Shown here: positions 53,371 to 61,902 of the stretch, piece by piece
Numbering within the stretch: position 1 is the stretch's first letter
Layout of the letters: the number at the start of each line of letters is the position of its first letter
DNA from: Micrococcales bacterium
GTDB taxonomy: Bacteria; Actinomycetota; Actinomycetes; S36-B12; UBA10799
Assembly: GCA_016703125.1 (NCBI GenBank)
Contig: JADJCR010000003.1
Coordinates: 372,001 to 436,000 of the forward strand
DNA: 64,000 nucleotides
Direction of reading: 5' to 3'
Position numbers and translations under genes: made by a program
Notes under the pieces: generated by a model
Databases searched by the model: none
The model's input: the letters and a program-made list of their open reading frames with translations, nothing else
Told to the model about the DNA's origin: nothing

Positions 53371-53640
53371 GTGGCGAACATCAAGTCCCAGATGAAGCGG
53401 AACAAGACCAACATCAAGGCGCACGAGCGCAACAAGGCGGTCAAGAGTTCGCTGCGCACCGCCTCGCGCCGGGTGCGCGAGGCGCTCGCGGCCGGCGAGG
53501 TCGACCGCGCTCAGGAACTCGCTCGCGAAGCCGGCCGCAAGCTCGACAAGGCCGTGAGCAAGGGCGTCATCCACAAGAACCAGGCCGCGAACAAGAAGAG
53601 CGCCCTGGACAAGGCCGTCGCGCAGGCGACCTCCGCCTGA
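53371..53640 (+). CDS. rpsT: 30S ribosomal protein S20
   Basis: 89 residues, three-helix rRNA-binding protein. MANIKSQMKRNKTNIKAHERNK-type N-terminus and the Lys/Ala-rich VSKGVIHKNQAANKKSALDKAV end are diagnostic. The GTG start (53371) is read as Met. AAGGA lies about 13 bases upstream. The in-frame extension upstream (from 53266) crosses the promoter and is not coding. The leader is about 85 bases, and S20 autoregulation via its leader is known in E. coli only. Confidence 0.95.
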   Translation: MANIKSQMKRNKTNIKAHERNKAVKSSLRTASRRVREALAAGEVDRAQELAREAGRKLDKAVSKGVIHKNQAANKKSALDKAVAQATSA

Positions 53641-53690
53641 TCGCAGGTCCGATTTCTCCGGATGCGCCTGCATCCTTTCGCGGCGGGTAC

Positions 53691-53696
53691 TAGTGT
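53691..53696 (+). promoter_or_regulatory. -10 box TAGTGT of the acyl-CoA ligase gene
   Basis: TAGTGT lies 46 bases before the GTG start, leaving room for the ribosome-binding site GAAAGG. Confidence 0.4.
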
Positions 53697-53741
53697 GGCG
53701 CGTAACTATCCTCCTAACGCCGTAGCGAAAGGTTCACACCA

Positions 53742-55568
53742 GTGGCCAACACGACGACAGGGCGTGAAACGCTTGGACAGACGTCCGAGTCCGTCGCTCA
53801 CATGATCCTCGACCGGGTCAGCGCGACTCCCAATGCCGATGCCTTCCGGGCGCCGACCGCCGACGACTCAAGCTGGTTCTCCCTGACGTGGAAGCAGGCC
53901 TACGACGACGCTGAGAAGCTTGCCGCCGGCCTGCTCTCCCTTGGGCTCGAGCACGAGCAGCGCGTGTCCATCGCGTCGAACACCCGGCTCGACTGGATCC
54001 TCGCCGACATGGCGGTCATGCTCGCCGCAGGGGCGACCACAACCGTCTACCCGAGCACCGGCGACGCCGACGTGGCGTACATCCTCAGCGACTCGAACAC
54101 CCGCTTCCTGTTCGCCGAGGACGACAGCCAGGTCGAGAAGGTGCGGTTGCACCGCGACGAGTTGAACATCGAGAAGGTCGTCGTCTTCGACGGTGCCGGT
54201 GACGGTGACTGGGTGATCTCCATGGATGACCTCCGCGCACTCGGCGACGGCTACCTGAAGGGCAACCCCGAAGGTGTCAAGGAACGGGCACGCACGGTCA
54301 AGGCCGACAGCCTCGCCACCCTGATCTACACCTCCGGCACCACCGGCAAGCCCAAGGGTGTGGAACTGACGCACAGCAACTGGACCTACGAGGGCGCCTT
54401 CGTCGAGAGCCTGAACATCATCGGCATCGACGACGTGCAGTTCCTGTGGCTGCCGCTGGCACACTCGTTCGGCAAGGTGCTGCTCGCCCTGCAGTTGCAG
54501 GTCGGCTTCGTGACCGCGGTCGACGGCCGCGTGCCGCAGATCGTGGAGAACCTGCCCACGGTGCAGCCCACGTTCATGGCCGCTGTTCCTCGCATCTTCG
54601 AGAAGGTCTACTCGAAGGTCGCGCAGACCGCACTCTCCGAGGGCGGCGCGAAGGCCAAGATCTTCACGTGGGCGTTCAAGGTTGGCATCGAGGCCGCAGA
54701 GAAGGAACTGGCCGGTGAGAAGGTCGGTGGCGGGCTGGCCTTCAAGCGCAGCATCGCCGACAAGTTGGTCTTCTCGAAGATCCGCGAGCGGCTCGGCGGC
54801 CACATGCGCTACATGATCTCGGGCTCCGCAGCACTGTCGAAGGACATCGCGCTGTGGTTCTATGCGGCCGGGCTGCCGATCCTCGAGGGCTACGGCCTGA
54901 CGGAGACCAGCGCTGCGACTTGTGTCATGCGCCCCGACCGTATCCGGTTCGGCACCGTGGGAGAACCCGCCGCCGGCACCGAGATCAAGATCGCAGACGA
55001 CGGTGAGATCCTCATCCGCGGTGGCGGCGTGATGCGCGGCTACCGCAACTTGCCTGAGGCCAACGCCGAGGTGTTCCCCGGCGACGGCTGGTTCGCCACC
55101 GGTGACATCGGCGAGATCGATGACATGGGCCGGGTGAAGATCACCGACCGCAAGAAGGACCTGGTCAAGACCTCCGGTGGCAAGTACATCGCGCCGTCGG
55201 CGATCGAGAGCCAGTTCAAGGCGATCAGTGGTCTGGTCGGGAACATGGTGGTCCACGCCAACGACCGCAACTTCGCCAGCGCGCTGATCACGCTGGACCC
55301 CGATGCCGCAGCTGCTTGGGCAGCGGATCACGGCAAGGCGGGCGTCTCGCTCGACGAGATCGCCAAGGACCCGGAGATGCTCAAGGAGATGCAGGCCTCC
55401 GTCGATGAGCTCAACTCGCGGCTGAACCGCTGGGAGACGATCAAGAAGTTCGAGATCCTCGACCGCGACTTCACCGTCGAGGAGGGTGAGTTGACCCCGA
55501 GCCTGAAGGTCAAGCGCAAGGCTGTCGAGGAGAAGTACCGCGACATCCTGGACGCGATGTACACCTGA
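53742..55568 (+). CDS. long-chain acyl-CoA synthetase (FadD15-like AMP ligase)
   Basis: 608 residues, adenylate-forming enzyme that activates fatty acids to acyl-CoA. AMP-binding P-loop LIYTSGTTGKPKGVELTH near residue 195, WLPLAHSFG, the A5 motif EGYGLTETSAAT near residue 385, the A7/A8 region GDGWFATGDIGEIDDMG and ITDRKKDLVKTSGGKYIAP near residue 470, and a C-terminal Lys in LTPSLKVKRK. Layout matches the membrane-associated FadD15/Faa-type. Stands alone and ends in a strong hairpin. Could supply acyl-CoA to the ACBP elsewhere in the window. Confidence 0.92.
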   Translation: MANTTTGRETLGQTSESVAHMILDRVSATPNADAFRAPTADDSSWFSLTWKQAYDDAEKLAAGLLSLGLEHEQRVSIASNTRLDWILADMAVMLAAGATTTVYPSTGDADVAYILSDSNTRFLFAEDDSQVEKVRLHRDELNIEKVVVFDGAGDGDWVISMDDLRALGDGYLKGNPEGVKERARTVKADSLATLIYTSGTTGKPKGVELTHSNWTYEGAFVESLNIIGIDDVQFLWLPLAHSFGKVLLALQLQVGFVTAVDGRVPQIVENLPTVQPTFMAAVPRIFEKVYSKVAQTALSEGGAKAKIFTWAFKVGIEAAEKELAGEKVGGGLAFKRSIADKLVFSKIRERLGGHMRYMISGSAALSKDIALWFYAAGLPILEGYGLTETSAATCVMRPDRIRFGTVGEPAAGTEIKIADDGEILIRGGGVMRGYRNLPEANAEVFPGDGWFATGDIGEIDDMGRVKITDRKKDLVKTSGGKYIAPSAIESQFKAISGLVGNMVVHANDRNFASALITLDPDAAAAWAADHGKAGVSLDEIAKDPEMLKEMQASVDELNSRLNRWETIKKFEILDRDFTVEEGELTPSLKVKRKAVEEKYRDILDAMYT

Positions 55569-55572
55569 TCCA

Positions 55573-55615
55573 ACGATCGAAGGGGCGGTGCCTGCGGGCC
55601 CGCCCCTTCGATCGT
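55573..55615 (+). terminator. hairpin terminator after the acyl-CoA ligase gene
   Basis: Perfect 16-bp stem ACGATCGAAGGGGCGG / CCGCCCCTTCGATCGT with an 11-base loop, five bases after the stop codon. There is no T-run, as is common for actinobacterial terminators. Confidence 0.8.
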
Positions 55616-55709
55616 GCCTGGCGGTGCGCTGCGCTCCCGGGTGCGGGTGGTGGGTGGCCCTGGCGTCGCCGGCGGCGTCCAGGTGTAGGCGGGAGTGATA
55701 CCTCTACCG

Positions 55710-55807
55710 GGGAGCGATTCAACCGTGCAGTTTCGCTCCGCGGGTGGTGGCCCTGCGCCAGGAGGCGGATACCTCACCGGGAGCGATTCACCGGCAGTTT
55801 CGCTCCC
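55710..55807. repeat. intergenic repeat locus C (two diverged copies)
   Basis: Core 1 (55710-55739) reads GGGAGCGATTC ... GTTTCGCTCC, and core 2 (55779-55807) reads GGGAGCGATTCA ... TTTCGCTCCC with an 8-bp stem. Both are preceded by a GATACCTC-ACCGG element and followed by CGGGTG. Extra CGCTCCCGGGTG boxes lie near 55631 and 55815. Same family as loci A and B. They fill the 328-bp gap before hemW along with the terminator. Confidence 0.7.
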
Positions 55808-55896
55808 GGTGTCCGCTCCCGGGTGCTGCTGGGGTGGCAGTCACCGGGCACAGACGTTGGCACCGGGTGGCACTTCGCGGGTGAGACACTGACCGC

Positions 55897-57096
55897 GTGC
55901 CCGAACTGCCCGCTGGTGACCCCGCGCCAGCAGACGGCGGCCTGCCCGGCGGACTCGACTGGGACCACCCGCTGCGCGCTTACGTCCACGTGCCGTTCTG
56001 CACGGTGCGATGCGGCTACTGCGACTTCAACACCTATACCGCCGGCGAACTGGGGGGCTTGCACACCGACGCGTACGTGACCGCCGTGCGCCGCGAGGTC
56101 GATCTCGCCCACCGTGTGACCCGCCCGCAGCCGCTGGCGTCGGTCTTCATCGGCGGGGGTACCCCGTCGCTGCTCCCACCCCCTGAACTGGCGCTGCTCA
56201 TCGGTGCGCTGCGGGACGGCTTCGGGCTGGAGCCAGACGCTGAGGTCACGATGGAGGCGAACCCGGAGAACGTGACCGATCAGGCCCTCGACGCGTGGCT
56301 CGCCGCGGGAGTGAACCGGCTCAGCCTCGGCATGCAGAGCGCCGATCCGGCCGCGCTGCGGGTGCTCGACCGTGTGCACACCCCGGGGCGGGCGCAGGCC
56401 GCAGCCCGTCAGGCGAGGGCCGCCGGATTCGGGCACGTGTCGCTGGACCTGATCTACGGGGTCCCCGGCCAGTCGTTGGCATCCTGGCGGGAGACCGTTC
56501 TGGCGGCTCTGAGCGCAGGTCCCGATCACGTCTCCGCCTATGCCCTCGGGGTGGAGGAGGGCACAGCCCTGGCCCGCCGTGTCCGTCGGGGGGAGGTGCC
56601 GGCTCCGGATCCCGACCTTGCCGCCGCGCAGTACGACGCCGCCGACGAGATCCTCAGCAGCCACGGGCTGTCGTGGTACGAGATCTCCAACTGGTCGCGT
56701 CCAGGGGCCCGCAGTGAACACAACCTGGGCTATTGGCACGCCGACAACTGGTGGGGTTTCGGGCCTGGTGCCCACTCGCATGTCGACGGCATCCGGTGGT
56801 GGAACGTGAAACGGCCGGCCACCTATCAGTCGATGCTGGCCGCCGGCCGCAGCCCCGCTGCCGGGCGGGAGACCCTGGACGACGAGCAGCGCCGCACCGA
56901 GTCCGTGATGCTGCAGGTCCGTCTGGCCGAAGGCTTCGACCCCGCCGGCTTCCCACCTGCCCCGGTGGCGGACCTTGTCGGCCGCGGATGGCTGGAGAAC
57001 GCCGACGGCGCCCGCCTGCGCCTGACCCGTGAGGGCCGGATGCTGGCGGACGCCGTCGTGCGGGTCCTGCTGTGGGATCAGGGCGCCACAGGCTGA
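55897..57096 (+). CDS. hemW: HemW-type radical SAM heme chaperone
   Basis: 399 residues, related to coproporphyrinogen dehydrogenase HemN. Radical-SAM cluster Cys in HVPFCTVRCGYCDF near residue 32, SAM-binding FIGGGTPSLLPP near residue 85, EANPENVTD, and LSLGMQSADP. The HemW family lacks the extra Cys of HemN near the cluster (the sequence continues DFNTY), which supports heme chaperone over dehydrogenase. The GTG start sits just after the repeat region. The 3' end overlaps the converging membrane gene by 19 bases. hrcA and dnaJ follow nearby as usual. Confidence 0.9.
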   Translation: MPELPAGDPAPADGGLPGGLDWDHPLRAYVHVPFCTVRCGYCDFNTYTAGELGGLHTDAYVTAVRREVDLAHRVTRPQPLASVFIGGGTPSLLPPPELALLIGALRDGFGLEPDAEVTMEANPENVTDQALDAWLAAGVNRLSLGMQSADPAALRVLDRVHTPGRAQAAARQARAAGFGHVSLDLIYGVPGQSLASWRETVLAALSAGPDHVSAYALGVEEGTALARRVRRGEVPAPDPDLAAAQYDAADEILSSHGLSWYEISNWSRPGARSEHNLGYWHADNWWGFGPGAHSHVDGIRWWNVKRPATYQSMLAAGRSPAAGRETLDDEQRRTESVMLQVRLAEGFDPAGFPPAPVADLVGRGWLENADGARLRLTREGRMLADAVVRVLLWDQGATG

Positions 57097-57846
57097 CCCC
57101 GTAGCACCTTGTACGCGTAGGTCTGCGCGATGACGGTGACGGGCACGGCCACGAAGAGGCCGAGGCCGCACAGCAGCGCGCCGACGAACAGGGCGATCCA
57201 CGTGAGGATCAGCAGCAGCAGCAGGTTGCCGATGTTGTCCTTCACGAAGGAGAAACTCGCCGTGATCGACTGCCATGCACCGAGATCCTGATCGAGGATG
57301 AAGTACACGAAGAACGCGCCGAAGAAGGCGACCACCAGACCGGGCAGGATGCACAGAAGCAGACCGATGAAGGTCATGATGCTGAGGATGATGCCAGCCA
57401 GGATGATCCGTCCCAGCTTGTTGAAGCTGAGCAGTTCACCGAGCACCAGCGGCCGGCCCTCGGTGAGGGCCAGACCACCACGGGCGAACCCGGCCTGGAT
57501 CAGGTAGCTCCAGATGAAGCCCACGATCGAGAACACCAGCGAGACCAGCATGGCCGCGAAGCCACTGCCGGACTGCTGGACGACGAAACCGTTCTCGCCG
57601 CTGATCACGGTGGCGTCCGGGCTCGTGAGGCTCTGGAACAGGAACTGCAGCCCGTAGATCACAGCACCGACGAGCATGAACACCAACATGGCGATCAGGA
57701 TCGGGCCGATGTTCTCCGTGAACTTCTTCCAGCCGTAGCCGAACGCATCGCCCACGCTGAACGGCTTACCCGCAGGACCGGGCATGCCGCCGCCGGGGAG
57801 GGGTAGCCGCCGGGCGGGTAACCGGGGGAGGAGGTGGAACTGACAT
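57078..57846 (-). CDS. polytopic membrane protein, N-terminus split by two -1 shifts
   Basis: The intact part (57078-57785) encodes MPGPAGKPFSVGDAFGYGWKKF then about six membrane helices (IGPILIAMLVFMLVGAVIY, FAAMLVSLVFSIVGFIWSYL, ILAGIILSIMTFIGLLLCILP and others). Function unknown. Upstream, ATG 57846 with AGGAG 6-10 bases before it opens a Pro/Gly-rich tail. This joins the rest only if one C is restored at each of two runs (plus-strand G5 57824-57828 and G4 57795-57798), giving a tail of the form PPPPPGYPPGGYPSPGGG and 256 residues. Such tails are typical of this protein type. Confidence 0.7.
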
Positions 57847-57855
57847 CGAGAACTC

Positions 57856-57960
57856 CTAGTCCTTGTTGGCGACGGCTGCGGTGATCGTGTCGGAGAGCCG
57901 GCACTGGCGGTCCCGTGCCCGCAGGGGCCACGCGACGCCGATGTGAGCTGTCTCGGACAT
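57856..57960 (-). CDS. possible 34-residue small protein or leader ORF
   Basis: Starts ATG 57960 with GAGGAAATC directly upstream (good spacing) and reads MSETAHIGVAWPLRARDRQC with 14 more residues to TAG. The stop overlaps the ribosome-binding site of the membrane-protein gene. A TAGGCT -10 box lies at 58006-58011 (minus strand). Composition is mixed, with no membrane helix. It may be a translated leader coupling to the membrane gene, or chance. Confidence 0.4.
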   Translation of the reverse strand: MSETAHIGVAWPLRARDRQCRLSDTITAAVANKD

Positions 57961-58005
57961 GATTTCCTCGCTTGGTCGGATTGCCGGAATTGCCGAGCGG
58001 TTCAC

Positions 58006-58011
58006 AGCCTA
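58006..58011 (-). promoter_or_regulatory. -10 box TAGGCT upstream of the 34-residue ORF and membrane gene
   Basis: Reverse complement of AGCCTA. The predicted transcript would begin about 35 bases before ATG 57960. Confidence 0.4.
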
Positions 58012-58074
58012 GTCCGGTCGGCGCGGACGCCGCCGGATTTGCCACATGCGCCGCCGGCGGGTGCTCGCGGCGTG

Positions 58075-58530
58075 TCAGTCGCCGCTGGGAGCGCCCGCAC
58101 TGAATACCAGGATCGCGACCATGAATACTGCCAGCAGCGTCAGCGAGATCACCCCGAGGACCAGTCCGGCAGTGGCCGCTCCCGAGGGGCTCCCGGTGTA
58201 CCGGGCCTGTTTGCGGCCCTGGATGCCCAGCACGATCGCGGCGATGGCCAGTGGTACGCCGAGCGCCGCGCAGAGGAAGGTCAGAATGAGCCCGAGCAGT
58301 CCGGTGACCAGCGCGGCCGTGGACTTGGTGTCCTTCTGGGTCCGCGCGGCCGCGAAGCCGGTGTCCCAGTCCGGCGCCGACGCGCGGTCGGGCATTGGCG
58401 TGCCCGCCGGTGGTGGCGGAGGCGGTGGGACGTGGGCCCGGAAACCGCCGGAGTCGGCCGGTCCGGGAGGCCCGAAGTCGGGCTGATCCTGCGCACCGCC
58501 GTGCCAGTCGCCGCCTCCGGTGTCAGCCAT
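58075..58530 (-). CDS. DUF4190-type membrane protein with Pro-rich tail
   Basis: 151 residues. A soluble N-terminal half rich in Gly/Pro (HVPPPPPPPAGTP) is followed by two helices (ALVTGLLGLILTFLCAALGV and AGLVLGVISLTLLAVFMVAILVF). The helical hairpin with a conserved Gly in the loop (GIQGRKQARYTG) is the DUF4190 pattern. Function unknown. GGGAGG is nine bases before the ATG and TAACCT (58549-58554) is a likely -10 box. Same strand as the neighbouring membrane gene. Confidence 0.75.
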   Translation of the reverse strand: MADTGGGDWHGGAQDQPDFGPPGPADSGGFRAHVPPPPPPPAGTPMPDRASAPDWDTGFAAARTQKDTKSTAALVTGLLGLILTFLCAALGVPLAIAAIVLGIQGRKQARYTGSPSGAATAGLVLGVISLTLLAVFMVAILVFSAGAPSGD

Positions 58531-58594
58531 GGTCGCCTCCCGGTGTCGAGGTTAGCGGGGCCAGGAGCGCCGGCGCCACCGCGCGTGCGCACCG

Positions 58595-58623
58595 TGGCTG
58601 TACGTGTGTATTGGCCGTACACT
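58595..58623 (+). promoter_or_regulatory. hrcA-dnaJ promoter
   Basis: -35 TGGCTG (58595-58600) and -10 TACACT (58618-58623) with a 17-bp spacer. The -10 overlaps the left arm of the CIRCE operator. Confidence 0.55.
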
Positions 58624-58648
58624 GGCACTCAGGGCAGCAGAGTGCTAA
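58622..58648. promoter_or_regulatory. CIRCE operator (HrcA binding site)
   Basis: CTGGCACTC-N9-GAGTGCTAA. The right arm is a perfect match to CIRCE (TTAGCACTC-N9-GAGTGCTAA) and the left arm has two changes. It overlaps the -10 box and the start point of hrcA, so HrcA should repress its own operon and release it on heat shock. Confidence 0.92.
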
Positions 58649-58679
58649 TCAGCGACAGTGCCCGTGATGAAGGGTGGCC

Positions 58680-59693
58680 ATGGACGACCGGAAGCTCGAG
58701 GTCTTGCGGGCGATCGTGGAGGACTACGTCGCCACGCGCGAGCCCGTGGGTTCCAAGATGCTGGCCGAGCGCCACAACTTCGGGGTGAGTTCGGCCACGT
58801 TGCGCAACGACATGGCCGTGCTGGAGGAAGAGGGCTACATCGTCGCCCCCCACACCAGTGCCGGCCGGGTGCCGACCGACAAGGGGTACCGGCTGTTCGT
58901 CGACCGGATCGCCCAGATCAAGCCGTTGTCCCCGGCCGAGCGGCGGGCGATCCACCACTTCCTGGATTCCGCCGTCGACCTCGACGACGTCATGCAACGC
59001 ACAGTGCGACTGCTGGCCCAACTGACCCAGCAGGTTGCGCTGGTCCAGTACCCCACCTTGACCCGCAGCGGGGTCCGGCACGTCGAGATCGTCGGTCTCA
59101 CGCCGCGCCGCGTCCTGCTGATCGTGATCGCGGACACCGGCCGCGTCGAGCAACGCACGGTGGAGAGCCCGATCGAGATCACCGACGAGGCGCTGCTCGA
59201 CCTGCGTGCCCGTCTCAACGCGGCGGTGGTGGGCAAGTCCTTCACCGCCGTCGCGGACGCCGTGGGCGTCATTCCGGACCAGACCCCGGCGCAGTACCGC
59301 CCGCTGGCCGCCAGCGTGCTGGCCAGCCTGCTCGAGACGGTGGTCGAGCGGCGGGAGGACCGGATCGTGATGGGTGGCACCGCGAACCTCACGCGGTTCG
59401 GCGAGGACTACTCCATGACCGTGGGGCCGGTCCTGGAGGCGCTGGAGGAGCACGTCGTGCTGCTGCGGTTGTTGCAGGAGGTGGGCAGCCACGACGACCT
59501 GACGGTGCGGATCGGGTCGGAGAACGAGGTGGCGGAACTGTCGTCATCGGCGGTCGTGACCACCGGATACGGTCCCCATTCGCACAGCATCGCGCACATC
59601 GGGGTGCTCGGCCCGACGCGCATGGACTACCCGGGCACGATGGGTTCAGTCCGCGCCGTGGCACGTTACCTGGGCCGCATCCTGAGCCAGTAG
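58680..59693 (+). CDS. hrcA: heat-inducible transcription repressor HrcA
   Basis: 337 residues. N-terminal winged helix (DDRKLEVLRAIVEDYVATREPVGSK, then FGVSSATLRNDMAVLEEEGYI and HTSAGRVPTDKGYRLFVD near residue 60), then the GAF-like dimer domain. ATG 58680 is preferred over GTG 58674 because GAAGGG lies six to seven bases before it. Autoregulated through the CIRCE site 32 bases upstream. Ten bases separate it from dnaJ. Confidence 0.96.
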   Translation: MDDRKLEVLRAIVEDYVATREPVGSKMLAERHNFGVSSATLRNDMAVLEEEGYIVAPHTSAGRVPTDKGYRLFVDRIAQIKPLSPAERRAIHHFLDSAVDLDDVMQRTVRLLAQLTQQVALVQYPTLTRSGVRHVEIVGLTPRRVLLIVIADTGRVEQRTVESPIEITDEALLDLRARLNAAVVGKSFTAVADAVGVIPDQTPAQYRPLAASVLASLLETVVERREDRIVMGGTANLTRFGEDYSMTVGPVLEALEEHVVLLRLLQEVGSHDDLTVRIGSENEVAELSSSAVVTTGYGPHSHSIAHIGVLGPTRMDYPGTMGSVRAVARYLGRILSQ

Positions 59694-59703
59694 AAGGAAG
59701 ACG

Positions 59704-60843
59704 ATGGCAACCGATTATTACGAGACCCTCGGTGTCGCGCGCGATGCCACACCTGAGGAGATCAAGCGCGCGTACCGGCGGTTGGCCCGGGAGTTGCACC
59801 CCGATGTCAACCCGGACCCCAGCACCCATGAGCAGTTCAAGGACGTGACCGCGGCCTACGAGGTGCTCTCGGACGCCCGCAAGCGGCAGATGTACGACTT
59901 GGGCCACGACCCGCGGGCTGGGGCTCCCGGCTCCGGTGGCGCCGGGTTCGGCACGGAGAACCTGTTCGAGGACCTGATGAACTCGTTCTTCGGCGGTGGC
60001 GGTGGGGGTGCCTCCCGTGGGCCCAAGCCCCGGACCCGCCGGGGCCAGGACGCACTGCTGCGTGTCGAGATCGATCTGTCCGAGGCCGTGTTCGGCACCC
60101 AGAAGGAGATCACCGTGGATACCGCGGTGGGGTGTCCGACGTGTCACGGCGGGGGCACCGCCGACGGCGCCCAACTGGTGACCTGCCCGATGTGCCGAGG
60201 CCGTGGGGAGGTGCAGAACGTGCAGCGCACGTTCCTCGGACAGGTGATGACTGCCCGCGCCTGCCCGCAGTGCCAGGGGTTCGGCAACCTCAATCCGTCG
60301 CCCTGCCCGGAGTGCGCCGGGGACGGCCGGGTCCGCACCCGTCAGACGATCGCCGTGGAGGTGCCGGCCGGTGTGGAGACGGGCACCCGGCTGCTGCTCG
60401 CCGGCCAGGGGGAGGTGGGGCCGGGCAACGGTCCGCAAGGCGATGTCTATGTCGAGATCATCCAGAAGCCGCACCCGGTGTTCGAGCGACAGGGCAACGA
60501 CCTGCATGTGCGTCTGAGCATCCCGATGACCGCCGCTGCGCTCGGCACCATGATCCCGCTGCAGACCCTCGACGGTGAGCAGCAGATCGAGATCCGGCCC
60601 GGGACCCAGAGTGGCAGCGTGCAGACGCTGCGCGGGCTCGGCGCGGCGAGGCTCCAGCGTTCCGGCCGCGGCGATCTGCTCGTACACATCGATGTGCTCA
60701 CCCCCACCCGCATCGACGCCGAGCAGCGCGAGTTGTTGGAGCAGCTCGCGGTCATGCGTGACGAGGAGCACGTGGAGGCGACCGTCGCCGAGCACCCCAC
60801 CGGGCTGTTCACCCGGATCAAGGACGCTTTCAGCGGCAAATGA
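59704..60843 (+). CDS. dnaJ: chaperone DnaJ
   Basis: 379 residues, full-length type I DnaJ: J domain with YYETLGVARDATPEEIKRAYR and HPD at residue ~34, Gly/Phe region, four zinc repeats (CPTCHGGG, CPMCRGRG, CPQCQGFG, CPECAGDG, residues ~140-205), then substrate-binding domains. Stimulates DnaK. No dnaK or grpE in the window, so this is the hrcA-linked DnaJ (often called DnaJ2 in actinobacteria). AGAAGGAAG precedes the ATG. Confidence 0.96.
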   Translation: MATDYYETLGVARDATPEEIKRAYRRLARELHPDVNPDPSTHEQFKDVTAAYEVLSDARKRQMYDLGHDPRAGAPGSGGAGFGTENLFEDLMNSFFGGGGGGASRGPKPRTRRGQDALLRVEIDLSEAVFGTQKEITVDTAVGCPTCHGGGTADGAQLVTCPMCRGRGEVQNVQRTFLGQVMTARACPQCQGFGNLNPSPCPECAGDGRVRTRQTIAVEVPAGVETGTRLLLAGQGEVGPGNGPQGDVYVEIIQKPHPVFERQGNDLHVRLSIPMTAAALGTMIPLQTLDGEQQIEIRPGTQSGSVQTLRGLGAARLQRSGRGDLLVHIDVLTPTRIDAEQRELLEQLAVMRDEEHVEATVAEHPTGLFTRIKDAFSGK

Positions 60844-61553
60844 CAGCACCGCTGTTCTACGTGGATCATCTGCCGCGGCAGGGTCAGGTCACCGTCACCG
60901 GCGACGAGGCGCGCCACGCGACGGTGGCCATGCGCTTGCATGTCGGCGAAGCGGTCCTCGTCGGGGACGGCCGGGGCGGCCTGGCCGATTGTGTCGTCGG
61001 CTCTGTGGACCGCCGGCAGGGGCTGGTGGCGGCGGTCAGGACGCACCGCCACGTGCCGGCGCCGCGAGCCATCGTCGTGGTGCAGGCGGTTCCCAAGGGT
61101 GAGCGGGCAGAACTCGCGGTGGAACTGCTCACGGAGTGCGGCGTCACAGCAGTCGTGCCGTGGCAGTCGCAGCGGACGGTACCGGACTGGGGGGACAAGC
61201 GGGAGGTCAAGCGGCAGCGCTGGCAACGGGTGGCCCGCGCGGCGGCCAAGCAGTCCCGCCGGGCGTGGATCCCCGAGGTGGCCGAGGTGCAGAAGGGCCT
61301 GCCGGTCATACAGGGAGCCGGACTGATACTGCACGAGGATGCCGACGAGCGCCTGTACGACCTCGACCCGCCGCCGGGGCCGGTGACTGTCGTCGTCGGC
61401 CCTGAGGGAGGGCTCGATGACGACGAAGTTGAGGGGCTGGTGGCGGCGGGGGCGGTGCCGGTCCGGATGGGTCCGGAGATCCTGCGCACCTCGACCGCCG
61501 GAGCGGCGGCCTGCATGTGGTTGAGAGGTTTAGAGATGCGCCTGGGGGCATGA
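60840..61553 (+). CDS. rsmE: 16S rRNA (uracil1498-N3)-methyltransferase
   Basis: 237 residues, SPOUT-knot methyltransferase. PUA-like N-terminus (GDEARHATVAMRLHVGEAV), then AVPKGERAELAVELLTECGV, RAAAKQSRRAWIPEV, and the SAM-binding knot VVVGPEGGLDDDEVE near residue 180 with LRTSTAGAAA near residue 217. All are family hallmarks. The ATG overlaps the dnaJ stop (ATGA), the standard dnaJ-rsmE arrangement. Confidence 0.94.
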   Translation: MTAPLFYVDHLPRQGQVTVTGDEARHATVAMRLHVGEAVLVGDGRGGLADCVVGSVDRRQGLVAAVRTHRHVPAPRAIVVVQAVPKGERAELAVELLTECGVTAVVPWQSQRTVPDWGDKREVKRQRWQRVARAAAKQSRRAWIPEVAEVQKGLPVIQGAGLILHEDADERLYDLDPPPGPVTVVVGPEGGLDDDEVEGLVAAGAVPVRMGPEILRTSTAGAAACMWLRGLEMRLGA

Positions 61554-61554
61554 C

Positions 61555-61902
61555 ATGATTCCGGATATGGCCTGCATCTTCTGCGCCATCGCGCAAGGTG
61601 AGATCCCCGCGACGGTCGTGCGTGAGACCGACACCGTGGTGGCGTTCCGGGACCTCAACCCGGTCGCACCGGTGCACGTCCTGGTGATCCCGCGGCACCA
61701 CTACCGCAACGTCTCCGAACTGTCAGCCGATCGGCAGGCCGTTGCCGAGGTGCTGACCGTGGTCTCGGACGTGGCGGCCGCCGAAGGGCTCGACGAGGGC
61801 TTTCGTGTCGTCTTCAACACCGGTGGCCACGGCGGCCAGGAGGTGGAGCACGTGCACGCGCATGTGATCGGTGGACGGCAGATGGAATGGCCGCCGGGAT
61901 GA
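61555..61902 (+). CDS. HIT-family nucleotide-binding hydrolase
   Basis: 115 residues. Zinc-type CIFCAIAQGEIPA near residue 7, VPRHHY-like VIPRHHYRNVSEL, and the catalytic triad HVHAHVIGG near residue 99. Hydrolyses nucleoside phosphoramidates or similar. The natural substrate is unknown. It starts one base after the rsmE stop. The ATG at 61567 (MACIFC) is an equally good start by conservation. The stop overlaps phoH (ATGA). Confidence 0.92.
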   Translation: MIPDMACIFCAIAQGEIPATVVRETDTVVAFRDLNPVAPVHVLVIPRHHYRNVSELSADRQAVAEVLTVVSDVAAAEGLDEGFRVVFNTGGHGGQEVEHVHAHVIGGRQMEWPPG

